From Bacteroides sp. (lineage in GTDB: Bacteria; Bacteroidota; Bacteroidia; Bacteroidales; Muribaculaceae), in NCBI GenBank assembly GCA_014801815.1, contig JAAVDM010000058.1:1-64000 (forward strand): DNA of 64,000 bases. Reading direction: 5' to 3'. The translations under genes and the position numbers were made by a program. Shown here one piece after another: positions 24,659 to 33,207 of this stretch. The notes under the pieces were generated by a model. It was given only the letters and a program-made list of their open reading frames with translations, was not told the origin of the DNA and made no database searches. How positions within the stretch are numbered: the stretch's first letter is position 1; the number at the start of each line of letters is the position of its first letter.

Positions 24659-24734
24659 CAAGTTAACATGTAAGATACCCTGTGATTCTGAGATAATTAT
24701 CTCAGAATCACAGGGTATCTTACATGTTAACTTG
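24659..24734. terminator. 76-bp perfect palindrome after the aldolase gene
   Basis: 38-base arms with no mismatches and no loop. It begins 3 bases past the stop codon. Its last base coincides with the left end of the IS982-like element. It probably acts as a very strong terminator. Confidence 0.8.
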
Positions 24735-25873
24735 AGTTTGGGATAAGGATTGGCAAAAAAAGATGAACCGACAGCTTAAAAAAGTTGTCGGTTCTTTTGG
24801 TAATATCCTTGAAATTTAGTAACTTAAAGTCGCCAAACATAAAGAAACTAACGATGATTACCGAAAGTAAAGTTACCGAAATTTTTTGTATTGCGGATGA
24901 TTTTTGCAAAGAATTTGATGCCGGGATGGCAAAAAACGCTCTTCGGTCCTCTCCGGATAAGCCCAAACGCCGTAGAAAACGCATGATGTCCGATGCGGAG
25001 GTCATCACAATCCTGATATGCTTCCACTTCAACACTTACCGCAATTTTAAGCATTACTATCTGTCATGCGTATGCGGGCAGTGGAGGCACCTGTTCCCGA
25101 AAAGGTTCTCCTATAACAGATTTGTGGAGGTGATACCACGCTGTTTCGTTGTCCTGACGATGTTCCTGCGACTTGCATGCTTCGGAGAGTGCACCGGGAT
25201 CAGTTTCATAGACAGCACATGTATTCCGGTCATCCACAACAAGCGGCAGTTCAACATGAGGGTGTTCAAGGATCTCGCAACCAATGGGAAGAGTACAATG
25301 GGATGGTATGTGGGATTCAAACTGCATCTGCTGTGCAATGAAAAGGGGGAGCTGATTAACTTTGTCCTTACCCGTGCCAATGTGGACGACCGCAACGAGT
25401 CTGTCATTGACACGCTGACTGACAAGGTGTTCGGCAAACTCTATGCAGATAAGGGTTATATCTCCCGGTCTCTTTTCGGCCGTCTGTGGTATGACGGGGT
25501 GCATATCGTTACCGGACTGCGGTCAAACATGAAACAGTGTCTGATGCCGCTCCATGACAAAATCATGTTGCGCAAAAGGAGCATCATAGAATCCATAAAC
25601 GACATGCTTAAGAATGTTGCACAACTCGTTCATTCCCGCCATCGCAGCGTACACAACTTCCTGATGAACATGCTCTCTGCAATCGGGGCGTATTGCTTCT
25701 TCGTCACCAAGCCGGAGGTAAATTTTGACTTCGAGGAGCCCGGCTCAGACGGGCAGCTTGTACTCTGGCAATAATTGGAATCTTGTGAAATAGTCAGGCG
25801 CCCATTACCTGGTCGCCCAATAACCTGTGTCTGTATGATTGGGGGTGATTGCAATCATTATTATCCCGAACTC
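24734..25873 (+). mobile_element. IS982-like insertion sequence
   Basis: About 1.14 kb, bounded by inverted repeats GAGTTTGGGATAA (24734-24746) and TTATCCCGAACTC (25861-25873), 12 of 13 matching. It contains one intact transposase gene and, at its left end, a hairpin (GAACCGACA / TGTCGGTTC, 24765-24794, followed by T4) that would stop incoming transcription. No clear target duplication is visible, and the repeats could extend a few bases outward. Confidence 0.8.
24854..25774 (+). CDS. IS982-family transposase
   Basis: DDE transposase, 306 aa from the ATG at 24854 (MITESKVTEIF); an in-frame upstream Met at 24785 would place the start inside the terminator hairpin. Catalytic acidic residues are likely in FIDSTCIPV (first Asp), LYADKGY (second Asp) and RSIIESIND (Glu). 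GYISRSLFGRLW and the R-x-IIE motif are typical of the IS982/IS5-like DDE group. The frame is intact, so the element may be active. Confidence 0.9.
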   Translation: MITESKVTEIFCIADDFCKEFDAGMAKNALRSSPDKPKRRRKRMMSDAEVITILICFHFNTYRNFKHYYLSCVCGQWRHLFPKRFSYNRFVEVIPRCFVVLTMFLRLACFGECTGISFIDSTCIPVIHNKRQFNMRVFKDLATNGKSTMGWYVGFKLHLLCNEKGELINFVLTRANVDDRNESVIDTLTDKVFGKLYADKGYISRSLFGRLWYDGVHIVTGLRSNMKQCLMPLHDKIMLRKRSIIESINDMLKNVAQLVHSRHRSVHNFLMNMLSAIGAYCFFVTKPEVNFDFEEPGSDGQLVLWQ

Positions 25874-26035
25874 GCGTATGTAGATTACCTGCTTTTATCA
25901 ATAGTTGATTACTCTGAAAGACCTCTTTTTATCAACTGCACAAGTTCCATGAGTGAGAAATGTTAAATCAAGGAACTCGCTTACTTCTTTGAAGTTGCAG
26001 ATATAATCATTTGATAAACTCTGAGATTTTTGCGG

Positions 26036-26656
26036 TTATTCAGGTTCTACGTCCCAATAAATGGGTACATTCTTAAATGTAAGATTACCTTGGTGCTGAG
26101 CATCTATGTTAATACCTAACTTCACAACAGGCATCACGGTGAGGTTCTTGTTAACATCCATAAACATCATGGCAGGATCATTCATCACGACTTTTACCAT
26201 AATGTCTTCGGGGGTGTCATAACGCATTGCACCGGAACTGTCAATGTTATAGACATTACCGTTGTTATCCGTTGCAATCATTTTTTTATTCTCGATACTG
26301 CTTCCGAAAAGAGCGTTTTCCTTTCTTGTCTTATTTTTTACTTTCAATATGAGATATGCATCGCCTTTTGTTTCCGTGCGCGACACTCCGTATAACCCTA
26401 CAGGTTCCACTTCCATGTAGGAAGAAATAGGATTCACAACCTCAATGCCGTTTACGTTAATGGCACTGACATTTGCACTTTCTTCTTCGTTTTGGGTCGA
26501 AGAAGTAGTTCCAATAACTTTGTCAACGGTTTTTGCAGTCTTTTCTAATGCATTTTTACCCTTTTTCAAAAGTCCTCCTAATCCCTGTGCATCAGCGGTA
26601 GGGGCTGTCAGCAAAGCGGAGATCATGACAGCTGTTGCTAAAAATAGTCGTTTCAT
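26036..26656 (-). CDS. Exported hypothetical protein, 206 aa
   Basis: Signal peptide 1-23 (TADA cleavage), then a Gly/Lys-rich linker (GLGGLLKKGKNALEKTAKTVDKVIG) and a beta-sandwich-like domain (about 75-206) with alternating strands (DAYLILKVKNKT, VYNIDSSGAMRYDTPEDIMVKVVM). The fold resembles Ig-like DUF4352-type domains, but I cannot assign a family firmly. Its last bases lie 163 bases from the right end of the IS. Function unknown. Confidence 0.75.
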   Translation of the reverse strand: MKRLFLATAVMISALLTAPTADAQGLGGLLKKGKNALEKTAKTVDKVIGTTSSTQNEEESANVSAINVNGIEVVNPISSYMEVEPVGLYGVSRTETKGDAYLILKVKNKTRKENALFGSSIENKKMIATDNNGNVYNIDSSGAMRYDTPEDIMVKVVMNDPAMMFMDVNKNLTVMPVVKLGINIDAQHQGNLTFKNVPIYWDVEPE

Positions 26657-26772
26657 TGTTTATCTTTTATTTCGTATTAACGTGAGTTAGTCCGGTAAAT
26701 GGCCAACGAAGTATAAAGCTATCGAATCTGAGTATTTATAATCACTTCCTCAAACCGATATTCGCAATATTA

Positions 26773-26952
26773 TTAATCATCACCAATCAATTTTTCCGCT
26801 TCTTCAGCAGATATTACGATTGGATTACCTTGACTATCCGTAGTAACTATAGACTGACCTAATCTTTTCTTTAGATCAAGCATTTTTTTGAATGATTCTT
26901 TAAGAGCATCATTCAATATCTGGCGATTGTCTATATTATTCTTTGCCGACAT
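26773..26952 (-). CDS. Small acidic protein, 59 aa
   Basis: A short frame beginning MSAKNNIDNRQILNDALKES and ending AEEAEKLIGDD. It has a strong ribosome site (GAGGAGG, 5 bases before the ATG), which is notable in a group that usually lacks Shine-Dalgarno sequences. The middle is a charged helix (KESFKKMLDLKKRLG) and the end a short beta/helix unit. It could be an antitoxin-like or regulatory protein; no toxin partner is evident beside it. Confidence 0.6.
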   Translation of the reverse strand: MSAKNNIDNRQILNDALKESFKKMLDLKKRLGQSIVTTDSQGNPIVISAEEAEKLIGDD

Positions 26953-27075
26953 GAATCCTCCTCAATTTTATTAAACAGACTTGTATGTACAATGCTTTCA
27001 CTATCAGCTATCAAAGTAGTTTGTAGATTATCATGCAATAATATACAGTGTCGGCATCTGTTCTTAAAATAAGTA

Positions 27076-27666
27076 CTACTTCTTTATAATCAGTTCCTCA
27101 AGCGGACGTTTAGGTACATGATGCACGCCGTCGGAAGTACGATAATACTTAAAGTCAGCATCATCGGCAGCAGACATATCCTCGATTTTCACCTCCTCGG
27201 CAGGATAACCGAGAGCAAGTACATATCGGGGCACGTAGCGTTCTTCAAGGCCAAGTACCTCAGACAGTCTGACGTGATTGAACGCCTTAATGATACAACC
27301 GGCCAAACCAAGTGTGTGCATACCGAGTGTTATAGCTTCAAGCTGCAGACCGTCGTCACAAAGACAGTCCTTACCATATTTAGTGTCAAGGCACTGCACA
27401 AGGTAAGCAACGGGGCGTTCTCCCGGTTCAGGGCCGTCCCAGTCAGCGAAATAGCCGGCCCATTTCAGCAATGGAAATACCTCGGCACGTTCAGCATCAT
27501 CAGTCACAATCACGTAGCGCAACGGCTGAGCATTTCTACCTGACGGACAATAACGTGTAAGCTCTACAAGAGCCTCCAGAGTACCGTCCTCAACTTTCAT
27601 ATCCTCCTGAAAGCGGCGTACTGTACGGTCGGACATCACCAGCCTGCGGAAACTATCAAAATCCAT
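27076..27666 (-). CDS. Nitroreductase family protein
   Basis: A 196-aa FMN-dependent oxidoreductase. The N-terminal DRTVRRFQED and YCPSGRNAQPLRYVIV match the FMN phosphate and ring-binding segments, and LGLAGCIIKAF is the central helix motif. RYVPRYVLALGYPAEE and the C-terminal YYRTSDGVHHVPKRPLEELI are typical of the smaller group that includes Bacteroides 'nitroreductase-like' proteins. Likely an NAD(P)H-dependent quinone or nitro-compound reductase; the true substrate is unknown. Confidence 0.88.
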   Translation of the reverse strand: MDFDSFRRLVMSDRTVRRFQEDMKVEDGTLEALVELTRYCPSGRNAQPLRYVIVTDDAERAEVFPLLKWAGYFADWDGPEPGERPVAYLVQCLDTKYGKDCLCDDGLQLEAITLGMHTLGLAGCIIKAFNHVRLSEVLGLEERYVPRYVLALGYPAEEVKIEDMSAADDADFKYYRTSDGVHHVPKRPLEELIIKK

Positions 27667-27692
27667 AATCTCAAATTTTAAGTAATCTTAGT

Positions 27693-27885
27693 AAGTAGCT
27701 CTTAAAAATTAATGAACATATAAAACGCAGTTATTTTTGAGGCGATTCGGGCGCGGAACGAAGGAGAATACTTCAGTATTCGACTGAGTGACAAGTCCGA
27801 AGCGGCCATAAATAACAAGTTTTATGGTTCAGGATTCAAAAACTGCAACTCAAACCATATATCGTTTAATTTTTAAGAGCTACTT
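27693..27885. repeat. 193-bp MITE-like element with 20-bp inverted ends
   Basis: The terminal repeats are perfect over 20 bases: AAGTAGCTCTTAAAAATTAA at 27693-27712 and its complement at 27866-27885. The interior is itself folded: GAATACT-TC-AGTATTC in the centre and complementary flanks GAACATATAAAAC / GTTTTATGGTTC. No reading frame. Two solo 14-base copies of the end occur at 23130-23163. This fits a non-autonomous miniature transposable element or a structured RNA; it is not related to the IS982 ends. Confidence 0.7.
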
Positions 27886-27938
27886 ATAATATACAACGTT
27901 AAGCACACTGTATATTATACTAAGATTACCGAGACAGT

Positions 27939-29780
27939 TTAAAATACAACTTTTGAAGTGCGTACACTACCGTCAGACATACGTGTCAGACGTATAAATA
28001 TACCGTCAGACGGATTCAGACAGCGTAGACCGGTCATATCGTAATATTCTATACCTGTCACTTCGGCGGAACCGTCAACATTCTCGACCGAAGCACCATA
28101 GATGTAACCGGTCTTGGCCGCATTGACAATCTGGCCTGTAGCAGTATCAAGAAGCAGAACAACAGCACGGAGTTTTGACTTATCCTGCACCACAGGATTA
28201 CCGTAGACGTTGAGAGCCTCACTGATAGCTTCAAAACTGTACTCATGTTCAAACGGCACGTCCATCTCAACACCGTCCAGACTACCTTCTATGCCACGCA
28301 TGTTGGAGGTCATCACCACTACATCATCAAATTTAAGACCTGCGACGTATGATTCACCCTCAACAAACTGCCTCATCTCCGGAATGAACTTATCTGCACT
28401 TCCATTACTACCATTAGCGTAATAGTTAGACTGCAGCCAGTTCTTGGAGTCGCCATGCATATCATCCTCCACCAGATAATACGCAAGAGCATAAGCACTC
28501 TGAGGTACCTCGATAAAGGTAGTAACTGCACTGACTTTTATAGTATCATCATTATCCCAATCAGCCGTTACATTTACGGCAGCCGGAGCCAATGACTCAC
28601 AGCGTGTCAGCCAGACCTTCTGAATACCGAAGTTGCTTCCGGAAGTACCGAAATACGGATCACAACCAATGGTACGGTCGATAAACGAGTACGGGAAACC
28701 ATCAAAAGAATTGGGATAGGAACTCATAATCGCCATCGGATCCTTATTGTGATAAGCAAGCGCTATGAAATCCTGCGGATAGAGATCGTTCAACGCCTCC
28801 ATAGCTGCAAAACCGCGCACACAAAAGCCGCACCATGTACCGGTGTACTCCTCCATGACAGCACGATGTATAGGCACCACTGACAATACGTTGACAATAC
28901 CATTAGCAGAAGCCGTAAGATCCGGATTATCAATTCCGTTTACTTTTGTAACAGTAATCGTGAAGTCTACTTGTCCCTGACTGCCAACTGCCGGCATCGG
29001 AATCTCTACCGTACCCTTACTGTTATACTGAGCCGGCACAGGCACATCAAGCACGATTGAGCCGTCACCGGTCTTATCCTCTATAATATATGAGTAGTCT
29101 ATACTATTTATAGGCTGTGTACCATGATTGGCTATCACAACACTCTGTGTGAAAGGTTCGCCTATCATAGCACGTACCAGAGGCATATCGCTGATACCAG
29201 CAGCATTCTCGTAATCCGGAGTCTCCAGATTGACTGTCAGACAGCTGCACAACTGAAAATCGGAGGCGAAATCCACCCACTTACGATAAGTACGTTCCGT
29301 GTGCATGTAAAGACCGTCAGGATTACTGCCCGCACCTGTCATGACAGGATACATGGTAGCGTCAGTGAGTTCATCTATATCAAATGAATAACCCACATAT
29401 ACACCACCGTCTGTAATGACGTATGGCGTCTCAAGCTCAACCGAGGCTATACCGTCTTCACCTACTGTGACAGGAACCTCTACGATATCAACCACATTGA
29501 CACGCTTGTCACCGACAGTCTCTATCTTAAGCTCGGTAGAAAGCCAGAGTCTCACATTTGAAATACCCTCGGTACATACAGGCACACTGAAACCTTTGAT
29601 TGTATTACCGGTAAAGCCGGGATCAAAAAGACGGATAGCCACATCATAGTTCTCTGTCTTTTTAGTACCGAACCGACTCGTATCTCCCTCCGCGTAAGAG
29701 AACTCAATATCAGCGGAGAAGGCGGGAATGACTGCCGTGAGGCAGCCTATTCCCGCTAACGCGAATTTACGTATATTCAT
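27939..29780 (-). CDS. Omp28-like exported protein with thioredoxin-type motif
   Basis: A 613-aa secreted or outer-membrane protein with a signal peptide (1-22, AFSA). The N-terminal half is beta-rich (about 25-300). A thioredoxin-like region at about 305-400 carries the redox motif EEYTGTWCGFCVRG, as in Omp28-related proteins. The last 40 residues (YYDMTGLRCLNPSDGIFIRLTRMSDGSVRTSKVVF) have the pattern of a type IX secretion C-terminal sorting domain. It lies 34 bases downstream of another exported protein with a similar tail, so the two are probably co-transcribed. Confidence 0.82.
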   Translation of the reverse strand: MNIRKFALAGIGCLTAVIPAFSADIEFSYAEGDTSRFGTKKTENYDVAIRLFDPGFTGNTIKGFSVPVCTEGISNVRLWLSTELKIETVGDKRVNVVDIVEVPVTVGEDGIASVELETPYVITDGGVYVGYSFDIDELTDATMYPVMTGAGSNPDGLYMHTERTYRKWVDFASDFQLCSCLTVNLETPDYENAAGISDMPLVRAMIGEPFTQSVVIANHGTQPINSIDYSYIIEDKTGDGSIVLDVPVPAQYNSKGTVEIPMPAVGSQGQVDFTITVTKVNGIDNPDLTASANGIVNVLSVVPIHRAVMEEYTGTWCGFCVRGFAAMEALNDLYPQDFIALAYHNKDPMAIMSSYPNSFDGFPYSFIDRTIGCDPYFGTSGSNFGIQKVWLTRCESLAPAAVNVTADWDNDDTIKVSAVTTFIEVPQSAYALAYYLVEDDMHGDSKNWLQSNYYANGSNGSADKFIPEMRQFVEGESYVAGLKFDDVVVMTSNMRGIEGSLDGVEMDVPFEHEYSFEAISEALNVYGNPVVQDKSKLRAVVLLLDTATGQIVNAAKTGYIYGASVENVDGSAEVTGIEYYDMTGLRCLNPSDGIFIRLTRMSDGSVRTSKVVF

Positions 29781-29814
29781 CTGAAAAAGATTACTTTTCT
29801 GATAGTTCGAGTAT

Positions 29815-31494
29815 TCAGCGACGTGATACCTTCATGACACGTGTAGAGCCATCGGTGCAACGTATCTTGCAGATGTAGATACCACCGGTAGGATTCTGAA
29901 CACGGCGACCCTGAAGATCATACCATTCTGCCTCACCTACCTCGCTGAATGTGCCTGACACACCGGCGGAGGGAGTATCCTCTACTTTACCGGTCTCCAC
30001 ATTATAAGTCATAATGTCTGACTCATACACTTTACCGTCATACTCATGGAAGAGCTGTATACCGGCTGTCTCAATACCCTGTGCATAGATACATACAGTG
30101 CGTTGACTGCCATCGACATGAATATCATAGCTATCCTTAAAGTTGAAAGGTATATTGGTTATAGGTTCGCCGAGTGAAATATAATCTTCAGGATCAAGAG
30201 TTTCCACCAGACCATCTATAAGAAGATTATACCACATATTCTCGGGATTGAAAATCTCGTCAAGCTTATTGTAACTGTAGATATCAAATACGATATAGGC
30301 ATAACCATAGGTATCGTAGTAGTCTATGAACTCTACAAACTGAGGAGTCATGGGGACAGGCTGTGTGACAGGCTTTATTGAGCAGAACTTGGGGTTCTGG
30401 AAATTTGTCAGTGCATACACACGGTTGAGAGAAGTGTTGAAGAGAATGATGTCATTCGGGTCAGTACAGGCTATTACTTTCTCTTCACGATCATAGGACA
30501 ACACCATCGAATCACGGAGTTCGGGATCGCCGTCGTTCATGTAACACATCATCTGATAGATATACCATGACACATAGTTACCTATATAAAGACCTGACTC
30601 AAACACCACTGTGTCACCATCAACCTTACCGCGAATTACAGCCTCAGGCAGTAACGGTGTCATATTAGTGACGTACATATAGTCGCCGTCAAACGCTATA
30701 TCTACATAGTCAGCCAGACCGTTGTGGAAGAATGCCCACTGTTCAGTCTCCAGGCCTTCGGGCATAGTGAGCATATCCTGATCAAGGCGAGTCCATTCCT
30801 GCCAGCAATCGCTATAATAGGCCCAATCGCCATTGGCTGCGCTGAGACCGAGCACTTTGTCAGGATAAGGATAACTACCGTCATCAAGAGGAGTATGGTC
30901 ATATCCGAGATCAAGTGAAATCTTATCGCCTGTGACCGTATAATAGAGAGTCTGGTTCTCGGTAGGTACAAAGTAGCGGCCGCCGTCTTCATTTACTTCA
31001 GCCTCCATGATACGGGCATAGAAATCGACTACTCCATCTTGACCATTCTCCTGATATATTATCTGAGGCAACTCGACACGTATTTTATCTCCCTCACGCT
31101 CACCTTTAAGATAAGCATTATATGTAAGAGCGCCTATAGGATTCTTGATATATACATATCCGTCATCACCATCGATAATCTGACCTGCCTGATCGTCCTG
31201 TGAACCGAAGAGGAGGTACATACCGTAGTAGAGACTGTAACCTAAGCTGTTACGACTGTAGTTGAGCTGCTTTCCGGCGGGGGCTTCGGTGATGATAGGT
31301 TCTGCAAGCGCCTCTTTAGCTATAACCTTTGCAGGCTGCTGAGACATTGCGGTGCCGACAAGCGAGATGTCGGTGTGTCGTGAAAGTTCGAGCGGCTTGT
31401 TTTCCAAGCCAATGCTCTGAGCGTCTGTGAGTGTGACTGCGCTCATGCTACCGGCTATCATAAGTCCGGCTGCAAATAAAGTAAAAGTCTTCAT
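29815..31494 (-). CDS. Exported protein with sorting-type C-terminal tail, 559 aa
   Basis: Signal peptide 1-18 (MKTFTLFAAGLMIAGSMS). The body (about 80-500) is aromatic and acidic, strongly beta, with repeated Tyr-rich strands (DGYVYIKNPIG, DGDYMYVTN); no enzyme motif is recognised. The C-terminus (EWYDLQGRRVQNPTGGIYICKIRCTDGSTRVMKVSRR) matches the short form of a type IX sorting domain: YDLQGRRV, GIYI, and a basic end. First gene of a two-gene unit driven by the promoter at 31626-31656. Confidence 0.78.
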   Translation of the reverse strand: MKTFTLFAAGLMIAGSMSAVTLTDAQSIGLENKPLELSRHTDISLVGTAMSQQPAKVIAKEALAEPIITEAPAGKQLNYSRNSLGYSLYYGMYLLFGSQDDQAGQIIDGDDGYVYIKNPIGALTYNAYLKGEREGDKIRVELPQIIYQENGQDGVVDFYARIMEAEVNEDGGRYFVPTENQTLYYTVTGDKISLDLGYDHTPLDDGSYPYPDKVLGLSAANGDWAYYSDCWQEWTRLDQDMLTMPEGLETEQWAFFHNGLADYVDIAFDGDYMYVTNMTPLLPEAVIRGKVDGDTVVFESGLYIGNYVSWYIYQMMCYMNDGDPELRDSMVLSYDREEKVIACTDPNDIILFNTSLNRVYALTNFQNPKFCSIKPVTQPVPMTPQFVEFIDYYDTYGYAYIVFDIYSYNKLDEIFNPENMWYNLLIDGLVETLDPEDYISLGEPITNIPFNFKDSYDIHVDGSQRTVCIYAQGIETAGIQLFHEYDGKVYESDIMTYNVETGKVEDTPSAGVSGTFSEVGEAEWYDLQGRRVQNPTGGIYICKIRCTDGSTRVMKVSRR

Positions 31495-31625
31495 AGATAA
31501 GAAGTTAACATTGGAAAGTATCTAAATCGGAGAATAAGTTCATTATTCCCTTCTTTATTCCGAATACAGCAGCTACAACCTCTAAATAGGAGGTATAAAC
31601 AACAGAAGAGGATAGAGTTGTGCAA

Positions 31626-31656
31626 CAAAAGTAGTTAAAATTCTTTACCTTACCAA
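31626..31656 (-). promoter_or_regulatory. Promoter of the exported-protein pair
   Basis: On the minus strand, TTGG (31653-31656), a 19-base spacer, then TACTTTTG (31626-31633). The leader to the ATG at 31494 is about 125 nt and contains a short direct repeat-like CTCCTATTTAGAGG palindrome. Confidence 0.6.
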
Positions 31657-31792
31657 TTTTTCAATAATTTTTTGAAAAAATTATGTCTAATCTACCTGTT
31701 TACAACTCAACAAACTACCTATTTTATCGCTTTTTTGAGGATTTTACCTATTTATAGTTAGATTAGGGAGTGATTTTACCCACTCATTGTGA

Positions 31793-31823
31793 TTGTCTAC
31801 CCAAATCATTAAAGATAATTTTG
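31793..31823 (+). promoter_or_regulatory. Promoter of the porin/imelysin/DHOR/CcsBA operon
   Basis: TTGT (31793-31796), 19 bases, then TAATTTTG (31816-31823). Its position rules out initiation at the upstream in-frame ATG at 31793 and supports the ATG at 31871. Confidence 0.6.
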
Positions 31824-31870
31824 CATCCGAATTTACGATGACCAAAGATACTTTCAGACACCAACGGATT

Positions 31871-33181
31871 ATGAAAAGATTTTCATTCCTTGCCCCTCTG
31901 ACTCTCACGGCCCTGAGCCTGTTGCCATTCGGTACGGTTTCAGCGCATGACCTTGAGTCAGACTCCATTAAAACCGAAGCCGCTCCGAAACAGCGCCGTC
32001 TCAGCATAGGTGGCTACGGAGAAGTGGCTATGACACGCAACTTCTATAGCGACAGTTATCTGCGTTACACCACACCTGAGAAATACCGCAATCAGCAGCA
32101 CGGACGTTTTGACATTCCGCACATGGTAATATTCTTGGGTTATGACTTCGGCAAGGGTTGGTCTATGGGTTCGGAAATAGAATTCGAACACGGTGGCACT
32201 GAATCTGCTATAGAGATAGAGGAGGAGGAAGCCGGCGAATATGAAAAAGAGATAGAACGCGGCGGCGAGGTAGCACTCGAACAATTCTGGCTTCAGAAGA
32301 AATTCATGCCTCAGTTAGCCGTCCGTGTCGGTATGCTGGTGGTACCTATCGGTCAGACCAACGCCCATCACATGCCTACCGAATTTTTCGGTGTCTACCG
32401 TCCGGAAGGCGAGAATACAATCATGCCCTGCACCTGGCATGAAGTAGGTATAAGTGTGCGCGGTCAGGCAGGAGACTGGGCTTATGAAGCGATGTTCCTG
32501 CCGGGTCTTGACAGTGACCGTTTCGGTTCAAAAGGCTGGATTCATGATGGAGCCGGTTCACCGTATGAGTTCAAGATTGCCAACCGTTATGCCGGTGCTT
32601 TCCGTGTTGACAATACAACAGTGCCCGGTCTGCGTCTTTCTCTATCGGGATATATAGGCGACAGTTTCCGCAATACTCTTTATCCCACCGACAATGAAAA
32701 GAATCGCGGTATACATGGCACCGTAACAATAGGCTCATTCGATTTCTCTTATGCTTCGACAGCATTTCTTGCTCGCGGACACTTCGACTATGGTCATCTC
32801 TCTGACTCCAAACGCATATCGGACTTCAACATCAGTATGTCGAAGAATTCTGTCTCAAAACGTCAGAAAATAGGACAGGCCGCTCTTTCTACAGGTGTCG
32901 AGGCGGGATATAATTTCTTCAGTCTTGTTCCTTCACTACGCAATTCACAACGACTGTATCTATTCGGCCGCTATGACTATTATGATGCTATGTTCCGTAT
33001 GGAAAACGATATAAAAACCGATTGGACCGGACGCCAGCGAGTAGCTGCCGGTATTAACTACTACCCTATCCGAGACATCGTAATCAAAGCCGAATATTCA
33101 ATCGGTATCCTCAAAAAACAATATAACAACGAACCCTCTCTGTCACTCGGAGTAGCCTACTCAGGCTGGTTCAGATATTGA
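31871..33181 (+). CDS. Outer-membrane porin-like protein
   Basis: From the ATG at 31871 the protein is 436 aa with a signal peptide (MKRFSFLAPLTLTALSLLPFGTVSA). It opens with SIGGYGEVAMTRNFYSDSYLRY and RFDIPHMVIFLGYDFGKGWSMGSEIEFEHGG and ends in a Phe/Tyr-rich strand (GVAYSGWFRY), the pattern of 16-strand-type porins. An unusual acidic patch (about 90-112, IEIEEEEAGEYEKEIERGGE) may form a metal-attracting loop, and MPTEFFGVYRPEGENTIMPCTWHEVG is typical of Bacteroidota porins. It heads a four-gene operon involving iron-type proteins. Confidence 0.85.
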   Translation: MKRFSFLAPLTLTALSLLPFGTVSAHDLESDSIKTEAAPKQRRLSIGGYGEVAMTRNFYSDSYLRYTTPEKYRNQQHGRFDIPHMVIFLGYDFGKGWSMGSEIEFEHGGTESAIEIEEEEAGEYEKEIERGGEVALEQFWLQKKFMPQLAVRVGMLVVPIGQTNAHHMPTEFFGVYRPEGENTIMPCTWHEVGISVRGQAGDWAYEAMFLPGLDSDRFGSKGWIHDGAGSPYEFKIANRYAGAFRVDNTTVPGLRLSLSGYIGDSFRNTLYPTDNEKNRGIHGTVTIGSFDFSYASTAFLARGHFDYGHLSDSKRISDFNISMSKNSVSKRQKIGQAALSTGVEAGYNFFSLVPSLRNSQRLYLFGRYDYYDAMFRMENDIKTDWTGRQRVAAGINYYPIRDIVIKAEYSIGILKKQYNNEPSLSLGVAYSGWFRY

Positions 33182-33207
33182 AAATAAATAATAACAACAT
33201 ATACACC

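Noticed and set aside
31793-31870. N-terminal extension of the porin from the ATG at 31793
   Set aside because: It overlaps the promoter and would bury the signal peptide 26 residues inside the protein.
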